Origin: Bog-473 sp963783965
GTDB taxonomy: Bacteria; Actinomycetota; Acidimicrobiia; Acidimicrobiales; RAAP-2
Assembly (NCBI GenBank): GCA_963783965.1
Contig: CAWAPQ010000011.1
Coordinates: forward strand, 1 to 64,000
Length of the DNA stretch: 64,000 nt
Reading direction: 5' to 3'
Positions 1 through 8,133 of this stretch are shown here, in pieces. The notes beneath the pieces are model-generated. The model worked only from the letters and a program-made list of their open reading frames with translations, was not told the origin of the DNA and did not search any database. How positions within the stretch are numbered: position 1 is the stretch's first letter; each line of letters starts with the position of its first letter. Both the position numbers and the translations under genes were made by a program.

Positions 1-704
1 GTGGCATCGACCGCACCGTGGTGATCCCCTTCGATCTGGCCCGGGCCGAGGAGTCGGCCGAGGACTTCGTGAAGGAGGTCCTCGCCGACCAGTTGTCGGC
101 GCGACTGGTCGTGGTGGGGGAGGACTTCCACTTCGGCCACGGCCGCCGCGGCAACGTCGAGCTGCTGCGCCGCCTGGGCGCCGACTACGGCTTCGAGGTG
201 GTCGGGGTGGGCCTGACCGGCGACGGGCGCGACGCCGTGTCCTCGACCCGCATCCGGGCCCTGTTGGCCGAGGGCGACGTGGAGGGGGCGGCCCGGCTCC
301 TGGGGCGCCCCCACGAGGTGCGGGGCACCGTGGTGCACGGCGACGGCCGGGGCGGCCCTGAGCTGGGCTTTCCGACGGCCAACCTTTCCGTGGCCGACGA
401 CATTGCCCTGCCGGCCGATGCTGTCTACGCCGGGCACTTCCGGCGGGCTGACGGTTCTCTCCACCCGGCCGCAATCAACGTCGGCCGGCGACCCACCTTC
501 TACGAGCCGGGCACTGCTGCGGTCCTGGTGGAGGCCTACCTCCTCCACTTCGACGGCGATCTCTACGGGGAGTGGGCCGGGGTGTCCTTCTCCCACCGGC
601 TGCGGGCCGAGCAGCGCTTCGAGTCCGTGGAGGCCCTCGTCGCCCAGATGCGGGTCGACGTGGAAACCACCGAGCGGGTGCTCGCATCCGCCGATCTGCC
701 CTGA
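1..704 (+). CDS. ribF: Bifunctional riboflavin kinase/FAD synthetase, 5' end missing
   Basis: Makes FMN from riboflavin and then FAD. The reading frame is open from the first complete codon at base 3, so the N-terminal part of the FAD synthetase domain lies outside the window. The visible part carries the conserved STRIR motif that ends the adenylyltransferase domain (around base 243), followed by the flavokinase domain with the LGFPTANL ATP/flavin motif (around base 363) and the NVGRRPTF segment. It is followed by rpsO, the usual actinobacterial order. The internal GTG at base 18 is not a real start because the homologous sequence continues upstream of it. Confidence 0.95.
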   Translation, partial: GIDRTVVIPFDLARAEESAEDFVKEVLADQLSARLVVVGEDFHFGHGRRGNVELLRRLGADYGFEVVGVGLTGDGRDAVSSTRIRALLAEGDVEGAARLLGRPHEVRGTVVHGDGRGGPELGFPTANLSVADDIALPADAVYAGHFRRADGSLHPAAINVGRRPTFYEPGTAAVLVEAYLLHFDGDLYGEWAGVSFSHRLRAEQRFESVEALVAQMRVDVETTERVLASADLP

Positions 705-707
705 GCA

Positions 708-735
708 CCGCTGATCAGCGGGCGGCTGCTACGAT
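708..735 (+). promoter_or_regulatory. rpsO promoter region with 14-bp perfect palindrome
   Basis: A perfect 14-bp palindrome (CCGCTGATCAGCGG, 708-721) lies just after ribF and directly before a -10-like TACGAT (730-735). The predicted leader is about 55 nt and contains a short hairpin (CGGGGA/TTCCCG). The palindrome covers the place of the -35 box, so it may be an operator, or the stem of a weak ribF terminator. The call rests on sequence alone. Confidence 0.4.
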
Positions 736-795
736 ATTTAACGGCCGGGGAGGGTTCCCGCCAGACTCCGACAAGCTCTTCGAGGTTCTTTTTCT

Positions 796-1053
796 ATGCC
801 CGACACGCAGGCCACCATCTCCGAGTACCGGTTGCACGACAGTGACACCGGCTCTCCCGAGGTGCAGATAGCCCTGTTGTCGGGCCGGATCAACCACCTG
901 ACGGAGCACCTGAAGGAGCACAAGGGGGACCACCACACGCGACGCGGCCTGATGAAGCTCATCGGCCAGCGCCGCCGGCTGCTCGACTACGTCCGCAAGA
1001 ACGACGTCGAGCGCTACCGCACCATCATCGGCCGACTCGGCATCAGAAGGTAG
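796..1053 (+). CDS. rpsO: 30S ribosomal protein S15
   Basis: Primary 16S rRNA-binding protein of the small subunit. The 85-residue product has the S15 signature DTGSPEVQIALL near the N-terminus and the DHHTRRGL and QRRRLLDY segments that contact the 16S three-way junction. It is a few residues shorter than most S15 proteins because the N-terminal helix is trimmed. It lies upstream of pnp, the conserved rpsO-pnp pair, in which S15 and PNPase are often co-transcribed. A GAGG at about 12 bases before ATG is the only ribosome-binding site candidate. Confidence 0.97.
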   Translation: MPDTQATISEYRLHDSDTGSPEVQIALLSGRINHLTEHLKEHKGDHHTRRGLMKLIGQRRRLLDYVRKNDVERYRTIIGRLGIRR

Positions 1054-1182
1054 CGGCAGCAGCAGCACCACAGAACCGGGCGTCTTCAGCCACCTGGCTG
1101 CCAGTCGCCGCTCACTTCGGGTTCGAGGTGGTCGACTACTGGGAACCAGACACGAGGATGCCCCCGAGACACGAGGAGCATC

Positions 1183-3681
1183 ATGGCTGACGCCATTTCC
1201 GTGTCGGCCCCGATCAGCGGGACCGACCGAACCATGTCATTCGAGGCGGGGAAACTCGCCCAGCTTGCCGACGGGGCCGTCGTGGCCCGCATCGGCGACA
1301 CCGTCCTGCTGGCCACGGCCACCGCAGCTCGATCGGTCCGGGAGGGCACAGACTTCTTCCCGCTGACCGTCGACATTGAGGAGCGGACGTACGCCGCGGG
1401 CAAAATCCCCGGCTCGTTCTTCCGGCGGGAGGGCAAGAGCTCGGACCAGGCCATCCTGACCTGCCGGCTGATCGACCGCCCCCTCCGCCCGTCCTTCCCC
1501 GAGGGGTTCCGCAACGAGGTGCACGTCGTCGGGACCATCATCGGTGCCGACCAGGTGAACCCGCACGACGTGCTGGCCATCAACGGAGCGTCGGCCGCGC
1601 TGATGCTCTCGGGCATCCCCTTCGACGGCCCCATCGGTGCCGTGCGGGTCGCCTTCACCACCGAGGGCGCGTGGATCCCGCACCCGACCTTCGAGGAGGG
1701 TGAGGAGTCGACCTTCGAGCTCGTCGTGGCCGGCCGTGCCCTCACCGAGGACGCCGACAGCGAGATCGCCATCATGATGGTCGAGGCGGGTGGGACCGAG
1801 AAGTCGTGGACGTACTACGACGACGGCGCCCCCAAGGTGACCGAGGAAGTGCTGGCGTCCGGTCTGGAAGCGGCCAAGACGTGGATCCGTGAGGCCATCA
1901 ACCTGCAACGCCGCCTCATTGAGGCCTACACGGCAGCGCGCGGCCCCATCCAAACCATTCCGTTCTCCACGTTCACCGACTACCAGGACGACGTCTGGGC
2001 CCGGGTGGAGGCGGTCGGGACCGACCCCATCGCCAAGGCCAATCTCGTGACCAGCAAGGCGGAGCGCAACGCCGCGCTCGACGCCGCCGGCGAGGAGATC
2101 CGCGCCGAGCTCGGCGACGAATTCGCCGATCGCCCGGGTGAGGTCAAGGGGGCCATCCGCTCGCTCACCAAGAAGCTGGTGCGCAAGCGGATCGTCGAGG
2201 ACGGCGTCCGCGTGGACGGCCGAGGCATCGCGGACATCCGCCCGCTGTCGGCCGAGATCGACCTGTTGCCGACGGCGCACGGCTCGGCCCTGTTCCAGCG
2301 CGGCGAGACGCAGGTGCTCAACGTCACGACGCTGGGCATGCCCCGCATGAACCAGCTGCTCGACACCATCACCCCGGTCGATCACAAGCGCTACATGCAC
2401 CACTACAACTTCCCGCCGTTCTCGACCGGCGAGACCGGCTTCATGCGCGGTCCGAAGCGTCGCGAGATCGGGCACGGCTTGCTCGCCGAGCGGGCGCTGC
2501 TGCCGGTCGTGCCGGGCGAGGAGGAGTTCCCCTACACCCTGCGCGTGGTGTCCGACGTGCTCGCCTCCAACGGGTCGACCTCCATGGCCTCGGTCTGCGG
2601 TTCGACGCTGTCGCTGATGGCCGCCGGGGTTCCGCTCCGGGCCCCCGTGGCGGGGATCGCCATGGGTCTCGTCTACGACGAGGGCACCTACGTGACGCTC
2701 ACCGACATCTTGGGTTCGGAGGACGCCTTCGGCGACATGGACTTCAAGGTGGCGGGCACGGCCGACGCCGTGACGGCGCTGCAGCTCGACACCAAGATCG
2801 CCGGCCTCCCGGCCGACGTGCTGGCCAAGGCGCTCCTGCAGGCCAAGGAGGCCCGGCTGACCATTCTTGGGGTCATGGCCGGTGCCATCGCCGAGCCGCG
2901 TGACCACGTGGCCAACAGCGCGCCGAAGATCGTCTCCATGGAGATCCCGATCGACAAGATCGGTGAGGTCATCGGGCCCAAGGGCAAGGTCATCAACACG
3001 CTCCAGCAGGAGACCGGTGCGGACATCGCGGTCGACGACGACGGTGTGGTCGGCACGGTGACGATCGGTGCCAAGGACGGCAACGCCGTCGAAGAGGCGC
3101 GCCGCCGTATCTCGCTGATCCTCGACCCGCCGACCGCCGAGGTGGGCGTGGTCTACCCGGGCAAGGTGGTCAACATCACCAAGTTCGGTGCCTTCGTGAA
3201 CGTGCTGCCGGGCCGGGACGGCCTGCTGCACATCTCGAAGCTGTCGTCCTTGGCGGGGGGCAAGCGCATCAACAACGTCGAGGACGTGTTGACGCTGGGC
3301 CAGGCCGTCGAGGTCCGGGTCGACGACATCGACCCGCAGGGCAAGGTGTCGCTGTCGTTGGCCTCGGCGTCCGAGGGCGCCGGTTCGGGTTCGGGCTCCG
3401 GCGGTGGCGGGTCGTCGTCGCGCGGCGGCGGGTCGTCGTCGGGCGGGAACGGTTCCGGTTCCGGTTCCGGTTCGGCCAACGGTGATGCTGCGCCTTCGTC
3501 CCCCGCTCCGACACGGACCGCCGACGGGGCCTCCTTCGAGGACGCGTTCGAGGCCGAGCTGGTGGCGGATCTGGGCGATCTCGGCCCGGGCGCGGCCGAC
3601 GGCGGGAACGACCGTGGCGGTGACCGCGGCGATCGCGCCGGTGACCGCGGTCGCTCGCGTGGCCGCTCGCGCCGCCGTTGA
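1183..3681 (+). CDS. pnp: Polyribonucleotide nucleotidyltransferase (PNPase)
   Basis: Phosphorolytic 3'-5' exoribonuclease and RNA-tailing enzyme, 832 residues. Two RNase PH-like domains flank an all-helical segment. The KH domain starts near residue 586 (GEVIGPKGKVIN) and the S1 domain near residue 654 (VVNITKFGAFVNVLPGRDGL). From about residue 726 the protein becomes low-complexity: a Gly/Ser tract, then an acidic patch, then an Arg/Gly/Asp-rich basic end. Basic RG-rich PNPase tails are known in actinobacteria and probably bind RNA, but the long GSGSG tract here looks like a lineage-specific expansion. GAGGAGC stands 5 bases before ATG. Confidence 0.97.
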   Translation: MADAISVSAPISGTDRTMSFEAGKLAQLADGAVVARIGDTVLLATATAARSVREGTDFFPLTVDIEERTYAAGKIPGSFFRREGKSSDQAILTCRLIDRPLRPSFPEGFRNEVHVVGTIIGADQVNPHDVLAINGASAALMLSGIPFDGPIGAVRVAFTTEGAWIPHPTFEEGEESTFELVVAGRALTEDADSEIAIMMVEAGGTEKSWTYYDDGAPKVTEEVLASGLEAAKTWIREAINLQRRLIEAYTAARGPIQTIPFSTFTDYQDDVWARVEAVGTDPIAKANLVTSKAERNAALDAAGEEIRAELGDEFADRPGEVKGAIRSLTKKLVRKRIVEDGVRVDGRGIADIRPLSAEIDLLPTAHGSALFQRGETQVLNVTTLGMPRMNQLLDTITPVDHKRYMHHYNFPPFSTGETGFMRGPKRREIGHGLLAERALLPVVPGEEEFPYTLRVVSDVLASNGSTSMASVCGSTLSLMAAGVPLRAPVAGIAMGLVYDEGTYVTLTDILGSEDAFGDMDFKVAGTADAVTALQLDTKIAGLPADVLAKALLQAKEARLTILGVMAGAIAEPRDHVANSAPKIVSMEIPIDKIGEVIGPKGKVINTLQQETGADIAVDDDGVVGTVTIGAKDGNAVEEARRRISLILDPPTAEVGVVYPGKVVNITKFGAFVNVLPGRDGLLHISKLSSLAGGKRINNVEDVLTLGQAVEVRVDDIDPQGKVSLSLASASEGAGSGSGSGGGGSSSRGGGSSSGGNGSGSGSGSANGDAAPSSPAPTRTADGASFEDAFEAELVADLGDLGPGAADGGNDRGGDRGDRAGDRGRSRGRSRRR

Positions 3682-3687
3682 TGCTCC

Positions 3688-4950
3688 TTGATTGAGACGT
3701 CGGTACTGCCGTGCGGCATCCGCCTGGTCACCGAGACCATGGCGGATGTTCGCTCGGTAGCCGTCGCCTACTGGGTCGGCACAGGCTCGCGTGACGAGCC
3801 CGGCGAACTCGCCGGCGCGTCGCACTTCCTCGAGCACCTGCTCTTCAAGGGCACCGAAGGACGCTCCGCCGTCGCCATCGCCGAAGCGCTCGACGAGGTG
3901 GGCGGCGACTGCAACGCCTTTACCACCAAGGAGTACACGACCTTCTACATCCGGCTGCTCTCCGAGCACCTGTCACTGGGACTCGACATCCTGAGCGACA
4001 TCATGTGGGAGCCGGCACTGCGTCCCGACGACATCGAGGCTGAGCGCACCGTCATCCTCGACGAGATCCTGATGCACGCCGACGAGCCGGCCGACCTGGC
4101 GGGGGAGCGGTGGCAGGCCGCCCTCTTTCCCGGGCACGCCCTCGGGCGGGACACATTGGGGACGGCGTCGTCGGTGCAGCGCATCACCCGCGACGACATC
4201 CGCACCTTCTTCGATCTGCACTACCGGCCGGCCAACATGGTCGTCTCGGTGGCCGGCGACTGCACGCACGACGCCGTGGCGGCCGACCTGGAGCGGCGCT
4301 TCGCCGGCCAATCCGGCGGTGCCGCCCCGTCCCGCACGGCGCCGGGCCCCGACACCGTGGCGCTCGACGTGGTCCGGCGCTCCACCGAACAGGCCCACCT
4401 CGTCTACGGCGTGCGTTCGGTTTCGCGGTTCGACGAGCGCCGCTGGGCGTTGGCCGTGCTGAATCACGTGCTCGGGGGAGGCCTGTCGAGCCGGCTCTTC
4501 CAGAAGGTGCGCGAGCAGCGCGGCCTGGCCTACTCGGTCTGGTCGGAGCGGGCGGCCTACGAGGACAGCGGGTCGCTGGCCGTCGTGGTCGGCACGGCGC
4601 CCGAGCATGTCGACGAGGTCCTGCAGATTGTGCAGGCGGAGCTGGAGCTGCTGGCCTCCGATGGGGTGACCGATCGGGAGCTGGCCGTGGCCAAGGGCAA
4701 CTTGCGCGCCGAGATGCTGCTTTCGGGCGAGGACTCGGGTGCCCGCATGAGCCGCCTCGGCGCGTCCATGCTGCTGCACGGCGAGGTGCTGTCCGTCGAC
4801 GAGGTGTTGGCGCACATCGACCGGGTCGACCGGCCCGATGTCGCGGAGGTGGCCAGGGAACTGGTGCAGTCCCCCCGCACGCTGAGCGCTGTCGGGCCCT
4901 TCGACGGGCGGGACTTCGAGTCCCACCAGCCCGCCCTGGCCGCCCGGTAG
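3688..4950 (+). CDS. M16 family zinc metallopeptidase (processing-peptidase type)
   Basis: Insulinase/pitrilysin-family peptidase, 420 residues. The inverted zinc motif HFLEH gives H46, E49 and H50 as metal ligands and catalytic base, with the second glutamate supplied by the ERTVILDEI segment about 75 residues later. The C-terminal M16 domain has the usual GGGLSSRLFQKVREQRGLAY region. The start is TTG, six bases after the pnp stop; the resulting N-terminus aligns with the family start and no ATG is available before residue 18. The gene lies between pnp and dapB as in many actinobacteria. The physiological substrate cannot be read from the sequence. Confidence 0.92.
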   Translation: MIETSVLPCGIRLVTETMADVRSVAVAYWVGTGSRDEPGELAGASHFLEHLLFKGTEGRSAVAIAEALDEVGGDCNAFTTKEYTTFYIRLLSEHLSLGLDILSDIMWEPALRPDDIEAERTVILDEILMHADEPADLAGERWQAALFPGHALGRDTLGTASSVQRITRDDIRTFFDLHYRPANMVVSVAGDCTHDAVAADLERRFAGQSGGAAPSRTAPGPDTVALDVVRRSTEQAHLVYGVRSVSRFDERRWALAVLNHVLGGGLSSRLFQKVREQRGLAYSVWSERAAYEDSGSLAVVVGTAPEHVDEVLQIVQAELELLASDGVTDRELAVAKGNLRAEMLLSGEDSGARMSRLGASMLLHGEVLSVDEVLAHIDRVDRPDVAEVARELVQSPRTLSAVGPFDGRDFESHQPALAAR

Positions 4951-4953
4951 CCT
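4948..4953 (+). promoter_or_regulatory. -10 box of dapB promoter, overlapping upstream stop codon
   Basis: TAGCCT reads both as the TAG stop of the M16 peptidase gene and as a TANNNT -10 box. It ends seven bases before the dapB ATG, which would start the transcript at or next to the start codon (leaderless). Confidence 0.5.
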
Positions 4954-4960
4954 GCAAACC

Positions 4961-5752
4961 ATGCAGAAGGTCGGTGTGGTCGGCGCCGGCGGTCGCATGG
5001 GCCAAGAGGTCTGCCGTGCCGTCTCGGAGGCGGCCGACATGGAATTGGTCGCCGCCATCGATCCCGGCCACGTTGGCGCTGTCGTCTGCGGCCGGACGAT
5101 CGTGGGCGAGGTGAACGCGCTGGCCGACCTGGGGGCCGAAGTCGTGGTGGACTTCACGATCGCCGAGGCGGTGCGCCACAATATTGCGCACTACGCCATG
5201 TTGGGCGTCCACGCCGTGATCGGGACCAGCGGGTTGTCCGAGAGCGACATGGCTGATGTGGCGGCGCGCTTCTCCGGGAGCGCCAGCAGCGCCAACGCGG
5301 TCGTCGTCCCCAACTTCGCCATCGGAGCGGTGCTGTTGCTCCACCTCTCCCGTATCGCCGCACCCCACATGGACGGCGTCGAGATCATTGAGCTGCACCA
5401 CGACGCCAAGCGTGATGCGCCCTCCGGGACCGCCATGCATACGGCCGCCCTGATCGCGGCGGCGCGGCGCGAGGCGGGGAGCGGCGCGCTGCCACCCGAC
5501 CCCACCACCGACCTGGTGCTGCCGGGTGCCCGCGGCGCCGAGGCCACGGACGGCGTGCACGTGCATTCGGTGCGCCTCCCCGGCCTGGTGGCGCACGAGG
5601 AGGTCATCTTCGGCGCGCCGGGCCAGAGCCTGACCATTCGCCACGACTCGTATGACCGTCGCTCCTTCATGCCGGGCGTGCTGTTGGCGGTGCGCGCCGT
5701 GCCCGGCCGGCCCGGAGTGACGGTGGGCCTCGAGGCGTTGCTGGGGCTGTGA
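4961..5752 (+). CDS. dapB: 4-hydroxy-tetrahydrodipicolinate reductase
   Basis: Second enzyme of the diaminopimelate/lysine branch: NAD(P)H-dependent reduction of the DapA product. The 263-residue protein has the Rossmann motif GAGGRMGQ at the N-terminus and the substrate-binding segment ELHHDAKRDAPSGTA, with the catalytic His and Lys. The length is normal. It overlaps the next gene by four bases (GTGA), so a TetR regulator and a rhomboid protease are translationally coupled to it. dapA lies 3.5 kb downstream, separated by unrelated genes. Confidence 0.97.
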   Translation: MQKVGVVGAGGRMGQEVCRAVSEAADMELVAAIDPGHVGAVVCGRTIVGEVNALADLGAEVVVDFTIAEAVRHNIAHYAMLGVHAVIGTSGLSESDMADVAARFSGSASSANAVVVPNFAIGAVLLLHLSRIAAPHMDGVEIIELHHDAKRDAPSGTAMHTAALIAAARREAGSGALPPDPTTDLVLPGARGAEATDGVHVHSVRLPGLVAHEEVIFGAPGQSLTIRHDSYDRRSFMPGVLLAVRAVPGRPGVTVGLEALLGL

Positions 5753-6309
5753 ACCCAGACGTCCGGGAACGGCTCTTGCAGGCGACCTACGACTGCGTCG
5801 CTCGCTGGGGCTTCGCCAAAACGACGGTCGAGGACGCGGCCAGGGAGGCCGGGGTCTCGCGGGCGACGGTCTACCGTTACTTCCCGGGCGGGCGCGACGA
5901 ACTGTTCTCCGCCGTGGTGGGGTGGGAGTTCTCCCGCTTCTTCCTGCGCCTCTATGCGGAGGTCTCCGACGCCGACACCCTGGAAGAGGTGATGGAGCGC
6001 GGGCTCATGTTCGCCCACCACGCCCTGGTCGAACACGAGGTCCTCCAGCGCGTCCTGGTGACCGAGCCCGACATCCTCCTGCCGCGGTTGTCCACGGAGG
6101 CGGACCAGACGCACACGCTGGTGGCGCAGTTCCTGGCCCCCTACCTGGTGCGCCACGGCATGGCAGAGGGGACCGACCTCGACGCGGCAGCCGACTTCCT
6201 GGCCCGCATGGTGCTCTCCTACATCAGCTCGCCGGGTCGCTGGGACCTCAACGACCACGAGCAGGTGGCGCTGCTGGTCCGCTCCGAATTGCTCGCCGGC
6301 ATCCGGTGA
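5749..6309 (+). CDS. TetR/AcrR family transcriptional regulator
   Basis: A 186-residue regulator. The N-terminal helix-turn-helix runs from about residue 8 to 54 with TTVEDAAREAGVSRATVYRYF, typical of TetR. The C-terminal ligand/dimer domain is not assignable to a known effector. It starts at GTG overlapping the dapB stop and ends in a GTGA overlap with the rhomboid gene, so the three form one translationally coupled unit. It shares the phrase AKTTV-D-A-R-AG-SRAT-YR-FP-G with the TetR protein at 7342, suggesting the two are paralogues. Confidence 0.9.
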   Translation: MNPDVRERLLQATYDCVARWGFAKTTVEDAAREAGVSRATVYRYFPGGRDELFSAVVGWEFSRFFLRLYAEVSDADTLEEVMERGLMFAHHALVEHEVLQRVLVTEPDILLPRLSTEADQTHTLVAQFLAPYLVRHGMAEGTDLDAAADFLARMVLSYISSPGRWDLNDHEQVALLVRSELLAGIR

Positions 6310-7196
6310 GCTTCTCCGGACCGCAGCCGCAACCCCAGCCGGCACCGCCCCCGCCCTGCTACCGCCACCCCGACAAGCCGGCGTCGGTGCTGTGCGCGCA
6401 CTGCGACCGCCCCATCTGCACCGACTGCATGATCGAGGCACGGGTGGGCTGGCAGTGCCCGGAGTGCACCTCCGAAGGGGCCAAGCGCTCCCGCCACGTG
6501 CCTGCCTTCACGCACACCAGTCGCAACCGGACCGGCGTCGTCGGCTCCACCAACCCGACCCCGGTCGTGCTGGTCATCATCGCCGTCAACGTGGTGGTGT
6601 TCTTCCTCGAGGGCTTCGGGACCAACAACCGCGTGATCGACCGCTACGGCCTCTGGCCGGACGGCGTGCACTTCTACCATCAGTACTACCGGGCCTTCAC
6701 GGCCATGTGGCTCCACGCCAGCTTCGAGCACATCTTCTTCAACATGATCACGCTGCTCATCGTCGGCCCGGCGCTCGAGGTGCTGCTGGGCAAGGTGCGC
6801 TTCATCGTCCTCTACCTGCTGGCCGGCCTCGGCGGCAGCGTTGGCTCGTATCTCCTCGGCCCGCACGCCGAGCTCGGGATCGGGGCCTCCGGCGCCATCA
6901 TGGGTGTCCTCGGTGCCTACTTGGTGGTCGGGCTGCGCCGCCGGCTGCCGGTGGCCCCGGTCGCCATCCTGCTGGTCATCAACCTGGCGATCGGCTTCAC
7001 GGGCAATACCGACTGGCGCGCCCATTTCGGGGGCCTGGTCGTGGGCGGCATCCTGGGCCTGGTCTACGAGTACGCCGGCGAGTTGCGGGACCGCAACACC
7101 GCCCTGGTGCTCACCGTCGGGGGGAGCGTCGCCGTCCTCGCCGTGCTGGTGCTCCTGATCACCTCGGTCGCTCCGGGCCACTTCAATCTCAACTGA
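6306..7196 (+). CDS. Rhomboid family intramembrane serine protease with N-terminal zinc-binding segment
   Basis: Cleaves membrane protein segments within the bilayer. From the GTG start the protein has 296 residues. Residues 18-54 hold a B-box-like Cys/His cluster (C18, H21, C30, C33, C38, C41, C51, C54) after a Pro/Gln-rich start. The rhomboid fold follows, with six or seven hydrophobic helices. The catalytic dyad is S195 in GIGASGAIMG and H240 in RAHFGG, with the stabilising N146 in HIFFNM. The start was placed at the four-base overlap with the TetR gene. Longer in-frame extensions run through that gene and are not credible. Substrates are unknown. Confidence 0.93.
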   Translation: MSFSGPQPQPQPAPPPPCYRHPDKPASVLCAHCDRPICTDCMIEARVGWQCPECTSEGAKRSRHVPAFTHTSRNRTGVVGSTNPTPVVLVIIAVNVVVFFLEGFGTNNRVIDRYGLWPDGVHFYHQYYRAFTAMWLHASFEHIFFNMITLLIVGPALEVLLGKVRFIVLYLLAGLGGSVGSYLLGPHAELGIGASGAIMGVLGAYLVVGLRRRLPVAPVAILLVINLAIGFTGNTDWRAHFGGLVVGGILGLVYEYAGELRDRNTALVLTVGGSVAVLAVLVLLITSVAPGHFNLN

Positions 7197-7304
7197 GCCG
7201 GGGCCGAGCGACCTCGGCGTCGGCCACGGCCTCGGCCTCGGCCTGGGCCTGAGCCACGACGCCCAGCCCCTGGCCTCCGCCCTGCCCCGGCCCGCCCCGG
7301 GTGG
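7197..7304. other. Short intergenic spacer with GGCCTC repeats
   Basis: After the rhomboid stop there is a short low-complexity run of CGGCCTCGGCCTGGGCCT type. No gene or clear terminator was found; the next promoter begins at 7305. Confidence 0.4.
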
Positions 7305-7350
7305 TTGACAGTGAGACAAAAATCGCCGTACTGTTTCATCAGTGGGTGCA
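7305..7350 (+). promoter_or_regulatory. Promoter and candidate TetR operator
   Basis: TTGACA (7305-7310), 18 bases, then TACTGT (7329-7334) is the closest match to a consensus sigma-70 promoter in the window. An imperfect inverted repeat, GTGAGACA (7311-7318) and TGTTTCAT (7332-7339), 6 of 8 arms matching, lies between and over the promoter elements. That position would let the TetR protein encoded next repress its own operon. The start codon follows three bases after the repeat. Confidence 0.6.
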
Positions 7351-8133
7351 ACTGCGGCGCGAACTGAATCCGTAGGGATCGGCCCCCCGACCGGGGCCCG
7401 GGACAGCGTCGTGCGGCACCTCGGAGCGGACGACCGTTCGTCCACCCGGGTCCGCCTGGTCGACGGGGCGCTCAGCTGCCTGGCCCGCCAGGGCATCGCC
7501 AAGACGACGGTCGACGACATCGCCCGCTCGGCCGGCCTGTCCCGTGCGACGGCCTACCGGGCCTTTCCGCGGGGCAAGGAGGGGATCCTCGCCGCCGTCG
7601 TCGAGACCGAGGTGGCCCGGCTGTTCTCGTCCTTGGCCGTTGTCATGGGCGAAGCCGGGGACCTCGAGGACGTCCTGGTGGCCGGCATGGTCGAGTCGGC
7701 GCGTTGGCTACGCGGCCACGAACCCTTGACCTACCTGTTGGAGCACGAGCCCGCCGCCGTCCTGCCCTTCGTGACGTTCGGTGGCTTCGACCAGGTGATG
7801 CGGGTGGCCAGTGACCTGGCCGCTCCCTTCTTTGCCCGCTGGCTCGAGCCCGAACAGGCATCCCGCGCTGCCGAGTGGGCCGTGCGCATCGTCATGGCCT
7901 ACTGCTCGGACCCCTCTCCACATGCCGATCTCTGCGACCCCGCCGACACCCGGGCTCTCGTGCGGACGTTCGTCCTGCCGGGCATCCTCGCCCTGCGTGT
8001 CGAGGCGGCGGGCTCAGGCCCCGGCTCCACGCTCACCTCGACCTCGACCTCGACTTCGACTCCGACTCCGACTTCGGACCAAGCACGCAGTTCCATCCGT
8101 ACCAGACCAACCACCAAAGGGGCGGCACAATGA
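7342..8133 (+). CDS. TetR/AcrR family transcriptional regulator, partner of diiron gene
   Basis: A 263-residue regulator with a TetR helix-turn-helix (KTTVDDIARSAGLSRATAYRAF, about residues 54-75) after an N-terminal extension of about 30 residues. Its C-terminus is a Ser/Thr/Pro repeat encoded by hexamers, likely disordered. The GTG start follows a strong promoter and a candidate operator, and the gene ends in an ATGA overlap with the diiron protein gene, so both are one operon. TetR genes coupled to an enzyme normally respond to that enzyme's substrate; which one is unknown. Confidence 0.9.
   Translation: MGATAARTESVGIGPPTGARDSVVRHLGADDRSSTRVRLVDGALSCLARQGIAKTTVDDIARSAGLSRATAYRAFPRGKEGILAAVVETEVARLFSSLAVVMGEAGDLEDVLVAGMVESARWLRGHEPLTYLLEHEPAAVLPFVTFGGFDQVMRVASDLAAPFFARWLEPEQASRAAEWAVRIVMAYCSDPSPHADLCDPADTRALVRTFVLPGILALRVEAAGSGPGSTLTSTSTSTSTPTPTSDQARSSIRTRPTTKGAAQ
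8035..8076 (+). repeat. Hexamer tandem repeat inside TetR gene
   Basis: Seven copies of a degenerate 6-base unit (ACCTCG to ACTCCG) encode alternating Thr-Ser/Thr-Pro at the C-terminus of the regulator. Such a tract can change length by slippage without shifting the frame. Confidence 0.85.

Noticed and set aside
1237..3969. 910-residue open frame on the minus strand opposite pnp
   Set aside because: It is a shadow of GC-rich pnp codon use. It has no ribosome-binding site, its composition is His/Gly/Arg/Asp-rich and it matches no family, while pnp on the other strand is certain.
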